From JABCPO02 sp963513115 (GTDB lineage Bacteria > Bacillota > Clostridia > TANB77 > CAG-508), in NCBI GenBank assembly GCA_963513115.1, contig CAUPPN010000070.1, forward strand, positions 1-5,663: DNA of 5,663 bases, written 5' to 3'. The notes under the pieces were generated by a model. It saw only the letters and a list, made by a program, of their open reading frames with translations. It was not told where the DNA came from and ran no database searches. A program made the position numbers and the translations under genes. Within the stretch, counting starts at the first letter, position 1; each line of letters opens with the position of its first letter. Positions 1 to 5,663 of the stretch are shown here, piece after piece.

Positions 1-1220
1 TCAAATATTAATACGCAGTGCTTATCATATACTTCGTGTTTAGGATTACTTTTAATAAACTCATTTAGTTTTTGTATTGTAGTTACAACTATTCTACTAT
101 CATTTTTTTCAATGTTCTTTTTTAACTCTCTTGTATTCTTACTACCATTTACACTATCTTTTTGAAATCTTTGATATTCTTTCATTGTTTGATAGTCTAA
201 GTCTTTTCTGTCTACTACAAAAAATACCTTGTCTATAAAGTCTAAGCTTGTTGCAAGCCTTGCTGTTTTAAATGATGTAAGTGTCTTACCAGAACCTGTT
301 GTATGCCAAATATATCCACCTGCATCTATTGTTCCATATTTCCTATTTTGGTAACTTGATGTTATCTTCCATAATATTCTTTCTGTTGCCGCTATTTGAT
401 ATGGTCTCATTATTATTAGATTATTATTTGAATCAAATACACAATATTTTGTTAATACTTCTAAAAGTATTCTTTTTTCAAAAAATGTTTTAGTAAAATC
501 TTCAAGGTCTGTAATTACATTGTTTTTGGCATCAGCCCAATCAATTGTAAACTCGTAATTACTCTTATCTTTTGCAGTAGTGTTTGCAAAATATTTTGTA
601 TATGTACCATTTGATATTACAAAGATTTGTACATATTTGTATAATGAATCTTTTGTATTTAGTGTTTCATTCATATATCTATGTATTTGATTAAACGCTT
701 CATATATTCTTTTTCCACGACTCTTTAACTCTATATGTACAAGCGGAAGTCCGTTTACAAGTATAGTTACATCATACCTATTTCTTCCTTGTCTTACCTG
801 ACTTACTACTTGCATATGATTATTACTAATATCTTTTTTATCAATTATTTTAATATTTTTAAGTAATCCATTATCAAATCTAAAATCATATATGTAATCT
901 TCTTGTACTTTTCTTGTTTTTTCAATTAATCCATCATTTGGACAATTTAAATACTCAAGCAAAAATCTATTCCATTCAGAATTTGTAAATGTTACTTTAT
1001 TTAATTTTTCTAATTGTACTTTTAAATTATCATATAATTCTTTATCATCTGAAACATAAATTCTTTCATAACCTTGAAGTTCTAAATTAGATATTAGCCA
1101 TTCTTCTAATTCTGATTCTTTTTGGTATGAAGATATATTACTTTTCTTGCTTTCATATTTTGCAAGTATTATTCCATTATTCATTTCTGCTATTGTAGAA
1201 TAATTACTTTTGTCTTCCAT
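1..1220 (-). CDS. hsdR: Type I restriction enzyme R subunit HsdR, N-terminal part (runs off left edge)
   Basis: This is the motor and nuclease subunit of the Type I complex; it binds the M2S1 core, translocates DNA using ATP and cleaves away from the target. The frame is open from ATG 1220 to the window edge (406 full codons). Visible are the PD-(D/E)xK nuclease (RYD with Asp150, then IELKSRG with Glu164 and Lys166), a QxxxY element (Gln178-Tyr182), and Walker A in HTTGSGKT (Lys312). The DEAD box and the rest of the helicase and C-terminal domains lie beyond the edge. From memory, EcoR124I HsdR is about 1,040 aa, and its motifs sit at almost the same residue numbers, so the ATG at 1220 keeps the family's N-terminal length. 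AGGGGA lies directly upstream but only 2-3 nt from the ATG. It overlaps the stop codon of the third-TRD frame, which suggests translational coupling. No frameshift or missing residue is seen in the visible part. Confidence 0.96.
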   Translation of the reverse strand, partial: MEDKSNYSTIAEMNNGIILAKYESKKSNISSYQKESELEEWLISNLELQGYERIYVSDDKELYDNLKVQLEKLNKVTFTNSEWNRFLLEYLNCPNDGLIEKTRKVQEDYIYDFRFDNGLLKNIKIIDKKDISNNHMQVVSQVRQGRNRYDVTILVNGLPLVHIELKSRGKRIYEAFNQIHRYMNETLNTKDSLYKYVQIFVISNGTYTKYFANTTAKDKSNYEFTIDWADAKNNVITDLEDFTKTFFEKRILLEVLTKYCVFDSNNNLIIMRPYQIAATERILWKITSSYQNRKYGTIDAGGYIWHTTGSGKTLTSFKTARLATSLDFIDKVFFVVDRKDLDYQTMKEYQRFQKDSVNGSKNTRELKKNIEKNDSRIVVTTIQKLNEFIKSNPKHEVYDKHCVLIF

Positions 1221-1222
1221 TT

Positions 1223-1228
1223 TCCCCT
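1223..1228 (-). promoter_or_regulatory. hsdR ribosome binding site overlapping the upstream stop codon
   Basis: AGGGGA on the coding strand overlaps the TAG stop (1229-1227) of the third-TRD frame and lies just 2 nt before ATG 1220. This is closer than the usual 5-9 nt. Its position suggests that ribosomes finishing the third-TRD frame re-initiate on hsdR. Confidence 0.65.
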
Positions 1229-1847
1229 ACTTTCTAAAATCTAATAACTTTCCCCTATAATATTCATATTCTTTTTTTCTTAAATTAATTTCTTTTAACA
1301 ATCCGTCATTTGCATCATTTGTGTATTTAGAAAATTTATCTAGTATATCTACTATATACTTTTGTACTCCTAATGGAGGTACTGGTATTCTAAGTCGTGA
1401 AATATCATCTATATATATATGTGGCACACCTGCACCCTTTTTAAGAGAATATATATAGTCTTGTTTATCTTTTAAATAATAATATACATATTTAGTATTT
1501 AACGTATCACTTGGTTCTATAGAAAAAGCATCGCTTACAAAAATTGGACTATCCCAATAACTAATATAGCCAGCAGCTCCGCTTCCTGCAACTACAATAG
1601 TTTCACCTTCTCTATTATGCTGATTAACATAATACGCAGGCTTTTGTCCTCCAGCTATTACTGGTATATTTCCATTTGTTATTTCTTTTTTTGTTATGCT
1701 CTTTCCTCGACGCATTTTACAAACTTCATCAATCTTCATCATTTTAACCATATTAAGTGTTATTTTAAATTTTTCGCATAACTCTATTAATAGCTTAATG
1801 AATTCTTTATTAAGTGTTATTGCTTGCTTGCTTGCTTGCTTTAACAT
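1227..1847 (-). CDS. Third TRD and conserved helix of HsdS, out of frame with hsdS (phase-variable extension or half-HsdS)
   Basis: The product resembles one half of a Type I specificity subunit. There is an N-terminal linker of about 35 residues, then a TRD beginning MKIDEVCKMRRGKS and reaching LRIPVPPLGVQ, then the conserved region (QKYIVDILDKF to RKKEYEYYRGKLLDF) that forms the long helix and ends normal HsdS proteins. The frame runs open from TTG 1859; ATG 1847 and ATG 1751 are other possible starts. None is preceded by a Shine-Dalgarno, unlike hsdM and hsdS. The frame overlaps the 3' end of hsdS across the (AAGC)5 tract, and removing one repeat unit fuses it in frame to hsdS. I therefore read it mainly as the off-frame tail of a phase-variable three-TRD HsdS. 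If translated alone, a half-HsdS could dimerise and direct methylation of a palindromic bipartite site, as truncated HsdS proteins of other systems do. The TRD looks intact, with no internal stop. The start is uncertain. Confidence 0.8.
   Translation of the reverse strand: MLKQASKQAITLNKEFIKLLIELCEKFKITLNMVKMMKIDEVCKMRRGKSITKKEITNGNIPVIAGGQKPAYYVNQHNREGETIVVAGSGAAGYISYWDSPIFVSDAFSIEPSDTLNTKYVYYYLKDKQDYIYSLKKGAGVPHIYIDDISRLRIPVPPLGVQKYIVDILDKFSKYTNDANDGLLKEINLRKKEYEYYRGKLLDFRK
1751..1764. repeat. 14-bp direct repeat, copy A
   Basis: The 14-mer TATTAAGTGTTATT (plus strand) occurs here and again at 1808-1821, exactly 57 bp (19 codons) apart. In the third-TRD frame both copies encode ITLN. This copy directly precedes the ATG at 1751 on the coding strand. 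Confidence 0.8.
1808..1821. repeat. 14-bp direct repeat, copy B, abutting the AAGC tract
   Basis: This is identical to the 14-mer at 1751-1764. It adjoins the 3' side of the (AAGC)5 tract on the coding strand, sharing the trailing AA. It contains the TAA that ends hsdS in the present five-unit state and the overlapping TAA that would end it with six units. Recombination between the copies would remove 57 bp without changing frame. Confidence 0.8.
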
Positions 1848-3024
1848 ACTGTGAATCAAATGTCAACAGTTTTTCTAAATAATATTCATATTGTTTTCGT
1901 CTTTGTTTTATTTCTTTTGGTAACAATCCTTGTGCTTCATCTACTAAACTTTTTAGTTTATCTAATATTTCTACTATTATATTTTGTATTATAATTGGTG
2001 GTATAAGTACCTTTATTCTAGCCATTTCATTGCTCATTAATTTAGGATTTCCAGAGCCTTCTTTTACATATTTTTTTGTTTTGTTCTGTAAATAATAATA
2101 TAAATATTTAATATTAACTTTTTCATCATCATTATTTTTCAAAATTCCACAAACATTAGTTACTGAAAACTTACCATTTCTATAAAATACTGTACCAGCA
2201 TAAGCTCCGTCTGTTGTCCATGTAAGGTATTCACCTTCTAAATCATATGTATCTATTTTTCCAATTTCACCATTATTTAAAGTTTGAGAAGAATAAACTG
2301 GATATTCCCCTTTATTCTCTTCTAAGTATTTTTTAGATATAACTCTTCCTCTTTTAATTTCACACACTTCTTCTAGCTTATACTCTTTTAACTCATACTC
2401 ACCTTCTAGTAAGTTTTTCATAGCTAGCTTATTTAAACTAGAAACTGTCAATAGATTTTCTCTATGATATACATATTCTTTGTTTATATTTTCAGCGTAT
2501 TTTAAAAGTTCTTTTTGAATTTTTTCTTCTACTAAAGTTAACCTATCAAGTATATTCACTATTTTTTCTTGTAATTTTAATGATGGAATTGGTATTTTTA
2601 TTTTTGAAATTTTAGGAATAGTCAATTGTGGTATTCCAGTAATCGGTAAATTATATTTGACTATACACATTTGATAATATAGATATCTAGTATCTAATTT
2701 AAATATATCTTTACTTATCAATGATAAAAGCCTAACTATAGGGTAATAAGGATAATCTCTATATTCTGCATATCCGATAGTTCCTCTAGCAGATATTGTA
2801 ACTGCTGGCCTATCTATTGTTGCTTTATTAGTATAGCCATATATTGAATTCATACCTATTCCATTACTTATAACAGGTATCGAATATTCAAGTGTTTTAG
2901 CACTAGAAAAATTTTCTTTAGGAGCATCACCTCCGGAATAAATTTCACAAACATCCCCTAACTTCTTCCACTCAACCTCTTCATTAGCTATTAGCTCAAG
3001 TATGTTTTCTTTATCATTATTCAT
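1810..3024 (-). CDS. hsdS: Type I specificity subunit HsdS, two TRDs
   Basis: HsdS selects the DNA target for both methylation and restriction: each TRD reads one half of a bipartite sequence and the conserved helices set the spacing and bind HsdM. In the 404-aa product, TRD1 spans about residues 17-150. Conserved region 1 follows (QEKIVNILDRL to YHRENLL, about 152-193), then TRD2 (about 215-345) and conserved region 2 (QNIIVEILDKL to YEYYLEKLLTF, about 347-389). The length of about 400 aa is normal for the family, so this is a complete two-TRD subunit. ATG 3024 is chosen over TTG 3030 because AAAGGAG at 3038-3032 is 7 nt from the ATG but only 1 nt from the TTG. It overlaps the 3' end of hsdM by 8 nt, implying coupled translation. 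The last residues, after LLTF, are encoded partly by an (AAGC)5 repeat and end soon after it. Change of repeat number alters the C-terminus or adds a third TRD. Confidence 0.95.
   Translation of the reverse strand: MNNDKENILELIANEEVEWKKLGDVCEIYSGGDAPKENFSSAKTLEYSIPVISNGIGMNSIYGYTNKATIDRPAVTISARGTIGYAEYRDYPYYPIVRLLSLISKDIFKLDTRYLYYQMCIVKYNLPITGIPQLTIPKISKIKIPIPSLKLQEKIVNILDRLTLVEEKIQKELLKYAENINKEYVYHRENLLTVSSLNKLAMKNLLEGEYELKEYKLEEVCEIKRGRVISKKYLEENKGEYPVYSSQTLNNGEIGKIDTYDLEGEYLTWTTDGAYAGTVFYRNGKFSVTNVCGILKNNDDEKVNIKYLYYYLQNKTKKYVKEGSGNPKLMSNEMARIKVLIPPIIIQNIIVEILDKLKSLVDEAQGLLPKEIKQRRKQYEYYLEKLLTFDSQYVKASKQASNNT
1822..1841 (-). repeat. (AAGC)5 tetranucleotide simple-sequence repeat at the hsdS/third-TRD junction
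   Basis: The plus strand reads five perfect GCTT units (AAGC on the coding strand), with a further AA on the coding strand at 1821-1820. The tract lies inside the coding overlap of hsdS and the third-TRD frame. Frame arithmetic: the hsdS and third-TRD frames differ by one base. Loss of 4 nt or gain of 8 nt fuses them, while six or three units end the protein at a TAA directly after the tract. Tetranucleotide tracts of this kind are classic sites of slipped-strand mispairing in phase-variable modification genes. Five units is short, so the switching rate may be low. Confidence 0.93.
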
Positions 3025-4585
3025 TCTCAAGCTCCTTTACTATTTCGTCTATTTCTTTTCTTAATATATCTATCCTTTTAACTGTCTCTTTTATCTCTTT
3101 GTTTAATACTTTTATATCTATTTTTTCTCTTGTATCTTCTTTTTCTACATAAGTAGATACAGATAAATTATAGTCATTTTCTTCTATTTCTGCTTTTTCT
3201 ACATTTCTTGCAAAGTATTCTTTTTCTTCTTTACTAATATATGCATTAAGTATAGTTTCAATATTTTTTTCTGATAGTATATTATTATTTGTTTCTTTCT
3301 TAAATTCTTTTGTAGCATCAATAAATTGTATTTTGTTATCTGCTTTGTTTTTAGCCATAACCATAATACAAGTTGCAATTGATGTTCCAAAAAATAGGTT
3401 TGGAGGTAGTTGTATTATTGTTTCTATATAGTTGTTATCAACTAAATATTGTCTAATAGTTTTTTCTGCTCCCTTTCTATAAAAGATTCCAGGGAAACAT
3501 ACTATTGCTGCTCTTCCACTGCTTGATAAATGGTTTAGTGAGTGTAGAATAAATGCAAAGTCTGCATATGATTTAGGTGCAAGTTTTCCTGCTGGTGCAT
3601 ACCTTTCATCATTGATTAATGTAGGATCATCATTTCCAATCCATTTAATTGAATAGGGAGGATTTGATACTATCGCATCAAATGGCTTTTCATCATTATG
3701 TAACGGGTTTAAAAGAGTATCACCTCTTTTAATAGAAAACTCACTATAGTTAATATCATGTAAGAACATATTCATCCTAGATAGATTGTAATTTGTCATA
3801 TTAATTTCTTGTCCAAAAAATCCTTCTTCAATAATGTGTTCCTTGAATTGTTTTTTCATTTGAAGTAATAGCGAACCACTACCACATGTTGGGTCATATA
3901 CCTTGTTTATTCTTTCCTTACCTGTTGTAACTATTCTTGCAAGCAGTTTTGAAACAGTTTGTGGTGTGAAAAACTCTCCACCTGATTTACCAGCATTACT
4001 TGCATAATTAGAAATTAAAAATTCATATGCATCACCAAATGCATCAATATCATTATCTTCAAATTTACCAAAATTAATTGAAGCTATTCCTTCTAATATA
4101 TCACAAAGCCTATTATTCTTTTCTTTAACAGTAGCTCCTAACCTATTACTTGTTGTATCAACATCATCAAATAATCCTTTAATATCATCTTCTGATGCAT
4201 ATCCTAAAGCAGTTGCTTCTATTTCATTAAATATATTTGCAAGATCTGTATTTAAGTTTTCATTATTTCTTGCATTTTCTACTACATTTGAAAAAAGTTG
4301 ACTAGGTAAAATAAAAAAGCCCTTTGCTTCTACTGTACCTTCTAAAAAGTCTCTTTTAGCAACTTCATCTGATATCTTACTATAATCAAATCCATCACCT
4401 TCTGATCTATTAAAGAAATCACACATATTTTCAGATATGAACCTATAAAATAGTATACCCAAAATATATTGCTTAAAGTCCCATCCGTCTACTGCTCCTC
4501 TTACATTATCTGCAATAGACCATATTTTTCTATGTAACTCTGCTCTTTGCATTGTTTCGTTATTTTTATATATTTTTTTACTCAC
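3017..4585 (-). CDS. hsdM: Type I DNA methyltransferase M subunit HsdM (N6-adenine)
   Basis: HsdM transfers a methyl group from S-adenosylmethionine to N6 of adenine in the target chosen by HsdS. It acts as M2S1 alone and as part of the R2M2S1 restriction complex. The 522-aa product has the HsdM N-terminal helical domain (QRAELHRKIW to about residue 175) and GEFFTP at about 203-208. SAM-binding motif I is DPTCGSGSLLL at about 231-241 and the catalytic NPPY is at 308-311. A charged helical C-terminus (LNKEIKETVKRI to the end) should contact HsdS. Length and sequence fit the EcoR124I family (about 520 aa). The start is GTG 4585, because AGGGAG at 4597-4592 is 6 nt upstream and the family N-terminus starts near here; ATG 4552 is a weaker alternative. 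The frame stays open upstream to 4729, but that stretch is hydrophobic low-complexity sequence crossing the promoter and terminator. The 3' end overlaps hsdS by 8 nt. All key motifs are intact. Confidence 0.96.
   Translation of the reverse strand: MSKKIYKNNETMQRAELHRKIWSIADNVRGAVDGWDFKQYILGILFYRFISENMCDFFNRSEGDGFDYSKISDEVAKRDFLEGTVEAKGFFILPSQLFSNVVENARNNENLNTDLANIFNEIEATALGYASEDDIKGLFDDVDTTSNRLGATVKEKNNRLCDILEGIASINFGKFEDNDIDAFGDAYEFLISNYASNAGKSGGEFFTPQTVSKLLARIVTTGKERINKVYDPTCGSGSLLLQMKKQFKEHIIEEGFFGQEINMTNYNLSRMNMFLHDINYSEFSIKRGDTLLNPLHNDEKPFDAIVSNPPYSIKWIGNDDPTLINDERYAPAGKLAPKSYADFAFILHSLNHLSSSGRAAIVCFPGIFYRKGAEKTIRQYLVDNNYIETIIQLPPNLFFGTSIATCIMVMAKNKADNKIQFIDATKEFKKETNNNILSEKNIETILNAYISKEEKEYFARNVEKAEIEENDYNLSVSTYVEKEDTREKIDIKVLNKEIKETVKRIDILRKEIDEIVKELENE
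3032..3038 (-). promoter_or_regulatory. hsdS ribosome binding site (decides the start)
   Basis: AAAGGAG on the coding strand is 7 nt upstream of ATG 3024 and within the last codons of hsdM. It is too close to TTG 3030 to serve that codon, which fixes the hsdS start at the ATG. Confidence 0.85.
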
Positions 4586-4591
4586 TACTAT

Positions 4592-4597
4592 CTCCCT
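4592..4597 (-). promoter_or_regulatory. hsdM ribosome binding site (decides the GTG start)
   Basis: AGGGAG on the coding strand lies 6 nt before GTG 4585. It supports initiation at this GTG rather than at the in-frame upstream ATG at 4729 or the downstream ATG at 4552. Confidence 0.8.
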
Positions 4598-4630
4598 ATA
4601 TATTAATTTTCTCTTTTCAGCTGTATTTTC

Positions 4631-4659
4631 ATTATATATGCAATATATATATATTTCAA
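4631..4659 (-). promoter_or_regulatory. Sigma-70/SigA-type promoter of the hsdMSR operon
   Basis: On the coding strand, TTGAAA (4659-4654) is followed after exactly 17 bp by a perfect TATAAT (4636-4631). Transcription would start near 4624, giving a leader of about 40 nt before GTG 4585 that contains the AGGGAG site. The spacer holds an alternating (AT)6 run at 4643-4654. The promoter lies directly downstream of the preceding gene's terminator, as expected for a separate operon. AT-rich DNA yields chance matches, but the hexamers, spacing and position agree. Confidence 0.75.
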
Positions 4660-4712
4660 TTACTAATAATATAATTAAATTAAGATTAAATAATTCAAAT
4701 AACACTTCTAAT

Positions 4713-4750
4713 AAAAAAACACCAAACATTGTATTATACAGTGTTTGGTG
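4713..4750 (-). terminator. Rho-independent terminator ending upstream-gene transcription
   Basis: On the minus strand, CACCAAACA (4750-4742) pairs with TGTTTGGTG (4728-4720). After one C/A mismatch, TGTA pairs with TACA around a 3-nt loop. Seven T follow at once (4719-4713). Orientation is minus, because the plus-strand side has no immediate T run. It lies about 110 nt after the stop of the upstream gene and just before the hsdM promoter, so it insulates the two units. Confidence 0.88.
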
Positions 4751-4858
4751 ACTAAATAATTTTTTTAATTTATTGTTTGCTATTTTGTTATTTTAACTTT
4801 ATATTAAACCTAATTATAATATTTTTAATATAGCATTTTTATATAGCATTAATTAACA
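4751..4858. other. AT-rich intergenic stretch with a short direct repeat
   Basis: No gene is supported here; the longest small frame seen on the minus strand is about 11 codons. ATATAGCATT occurs twice on the plus strand (4828-4837 and 4841-4850). On the minus strand each copy reads TGCTATAT, loosely like an extended -10 element. With no convincing -35, I do not call a promoter. A transcript starting here would end at the terminator at 4713-4750. Confidence 0.5.
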
Positions 4859-5663
4859 CTATAACTTTCTTAAAAATACCATATTCCTTTTCATAATATT
4901 TCTTCTAAGCATATTTCTTGTTTCATTACTTAGTGTATTATCACTATTATATGATAATTGTAGGTAAGCATTATCATGCTTTGCCTCTATTTTAGAACCA
5001 TATAGTAACTCTCCTTTTAAATCTCTGTCACCTATAGCTCCTTTGCATATAGTAATATTTTCTATACTCATATATTTTTGTAATTCAGACAATATAGCAC
5101 CTTTTACTGATAGGTATATTCTAATTCCATTATTACCTTTGCTATATATTTTTTTAATATTTATATTATTTAAGTAATTAGATAAGTATATATCTAGCTT
5201 ATGGTCATAGGTTGTTGGTATATCAATATGTCTTCTATGTGGCATAACTACTGCATTAAATTCTAATTTTTCTTCTGTTCTTTTAATTGCTATTTCTTTC
5301 ATTTTTTCAATTGTTCTACTAATTATTCCATCAAGCAAATAGCTGTGATATGCATTAACTATTGCAATACAACCTGTTTTTACTTCTTGTATAATAATAA
5401 TTGGTTCATCTGATGTAATAGCTCCTATTGCTAAATCATGCTCTTCTTTTCTATAATCCGGTATTATAAATGACATAAAGCCTTTAAAGCCATTTTCTTT
5501 GTTTTTAATTAGTATGGGTGCTTTATCATTTGCAAATACACTTAAAAAATCTTCTTCTAATATAAGTATATCTTTTTCTTCACCTTTCGTTATATAATTA
5601 TTTTCATACCTAATTATAACCGAAGGCTTACCTTCTAACACGTTATCAAATATATCTGTGTAG
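4859..5663 (-). CDS. Unrecognised protein, 5' end outside window; possible degenerate laccase-domain (YlmD/PgeF-like) protein
   Basis: The frame is open from the right edge to TAG 4861-4859 (267 codons visible). GTG 5641 is an in-frame codon without a Shine-Dalgarno, so the true start is probably outside. I do not recognise the family firmly. Numbering from that GTG, residues 73-115 (TSDEPIIIIQ, TGCIAIVNAYHS, then DGIISRTIEKM) follow the pattern of the laccase-domain core (ADCxP, then a beta strand, AHAGWRG and a helix). Residues 172-232 (IRIYLSVKGAILSELQ, then ENITICKG and YLQLSYN) recall its C-terminal half. The metal-binding Cys and His of that family would be replaced by Asp/Glu and Asn, so an enzyme of the usual kind is unlikely. 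It has no signal peptide or membrane segment in the visible part. The C-terminus is basic (MLRRNIMKRNMVFLRKL). Its own terminator separates it from hsdMSR, and nothing ties it functionally to restriction. The family link is inference from pattern only. Confidence 0.7.
   Translation of the reverse strand, partial: YTDIFDNVLEGKPSVIIRYENNYITKGEEKDILILEEDFLSVFANDKAPILIKNKENGFKGFMSFIIPDYRKEEHDLAIGAITSDEPIIIIQEVKTGCIAIVNAYHSYLLDGIISRTIEKMKEIAIKRTEEKLEFNAVVMPHRRHIDIPTTYDHKLDIYLSNYLNNINIKKIYSKGNNGIRIYLSVKGAILSELQKYMSIENITICKGAIGDRDLKGELLYGSKIEAKHDNAYLQLSYNSDNTLSNETRNMLRRNIMKRNMVFLRKL

Noticed and set aside
281..493. 70-codon plus-strand frame with a hydrophobic product
   Set aside because: It lies antisense within hsdR, which has intact motifs. 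The product is low-complexity and there is no Shine-Dalgarno; it is a shadow frame.
1861..1866. Perfect TTGACA on the minus strand just before the AAGC tract, a possible promoter for the third-TRD frame
   Set aside because: At 16-18 bp downstream there are only TTAAAG, TAAAGC or AAAGCA, poor -10 elements, so the match is probably chance.
1258..1892. 13-bp identity between the ends of the two conserved helix regions (1258-1270 and 1880-1892)
   Set aside because: It encodes the conserved EYEYY/QYEYY motif with similar codon use; protein conservation explains it without invoking recombination.
1227..3024. Recombinase-driven hsdS shuffling by inversion
   Set aside because: All hsdS modules are on the same strand, no long inverted repeats were seen between TRDs, and no recombinase gene is present in the window.
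3199..3390. 63-codon minus-strand frame inside hsdM
   Set aside because: It is an alternative frame of the hsdM 3' region with a Lys/Leu-rich low-complexity product; hsdM is clearly the real gene.
4574..4580. Seven-A run at codons 3-5 of hsdM as a slippage site
   Set aside because: Runs of this length are common in this AT-rich sequence and the frame is intact; nothing distinguishes it.
4586..4729. 48-codon N-terminal extension of HsdM (ATG 4729), resembling a membrane segment
   Set aside because: It begins inside the terminator hairpin, crosses the promoter, is absent from the family, and GTG 4585 has a well-placed Shine-Dalgarno.

Overview
The window carries a Type I restriction-modification operon on the minus strand in hsdM-hsdS-hsdR order, with an unrelated, poorly recognised gene upstream. 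The DNA is strongly AT-rich, uses AGA/AAA/ATA codons heavily, reads with the standard bacterial code (TGG for Trp, TAA and TAG stops) and has clear Shine-Dalgarno sites. This fits a low-GC Firmicute (Clostridia-like) or a fusobacterium; the window alone cannot decide between them. The HsdM and HsdR sequences closely resemble the EcoR124I (Type IC) family as I remember it, including subunit length, gene order and motif spacing.

Layout, reading the minus strand from the right edge. 5663-4859: the C-terminal part of a protein that may be a degenerate laccase-domain (YlmD/PgeF-like) protein. 4858-4586: intergenic, with a rho-independent terminator (4750-4713) and then a near-consensus promoter (-35 at 4659-4654, -10 at 4636-4631, 17-bp spacer). 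4585-3017: hsdM, 522 aa, GTG start. 3024-1810: hsdS, 404 aa, two target-recognition domains (TRDs). 1847-1227: an out-of-frame third TRD plus conserved helix region. 1220-1: the first 406 codons of hsdR, which runs off the left edge.

The most interesting feature is a tetranucleotide repeat, (AAGC)5 on the coding strand at 1822-1841, exactly at the junction between the two-TRD hsdS and the third TRD. With the five units present here, HsdS stops at 1810 as an ordinary two-TRD subunit. Loss of one unit, or gain of two, joins the frames exactly and gives a 597- or 601-residue HsdS with three TRDs. The third-TRD frame has no ribosome binding site of its own, unlike hsdM and hsdS, so it looks like a phase-variable extension rather than an independent gene. 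Its stop codon lies 6 nt before the hsdR ATG and overlaps hsdR's Shine-Dalgarno, so the repeat could also set how much HsdR is made. Together this suggests a phase-variable Type I system in which slippage changes HsdS architecture, and perhaps the restriction/modification balance, instead of simply switching the system off.
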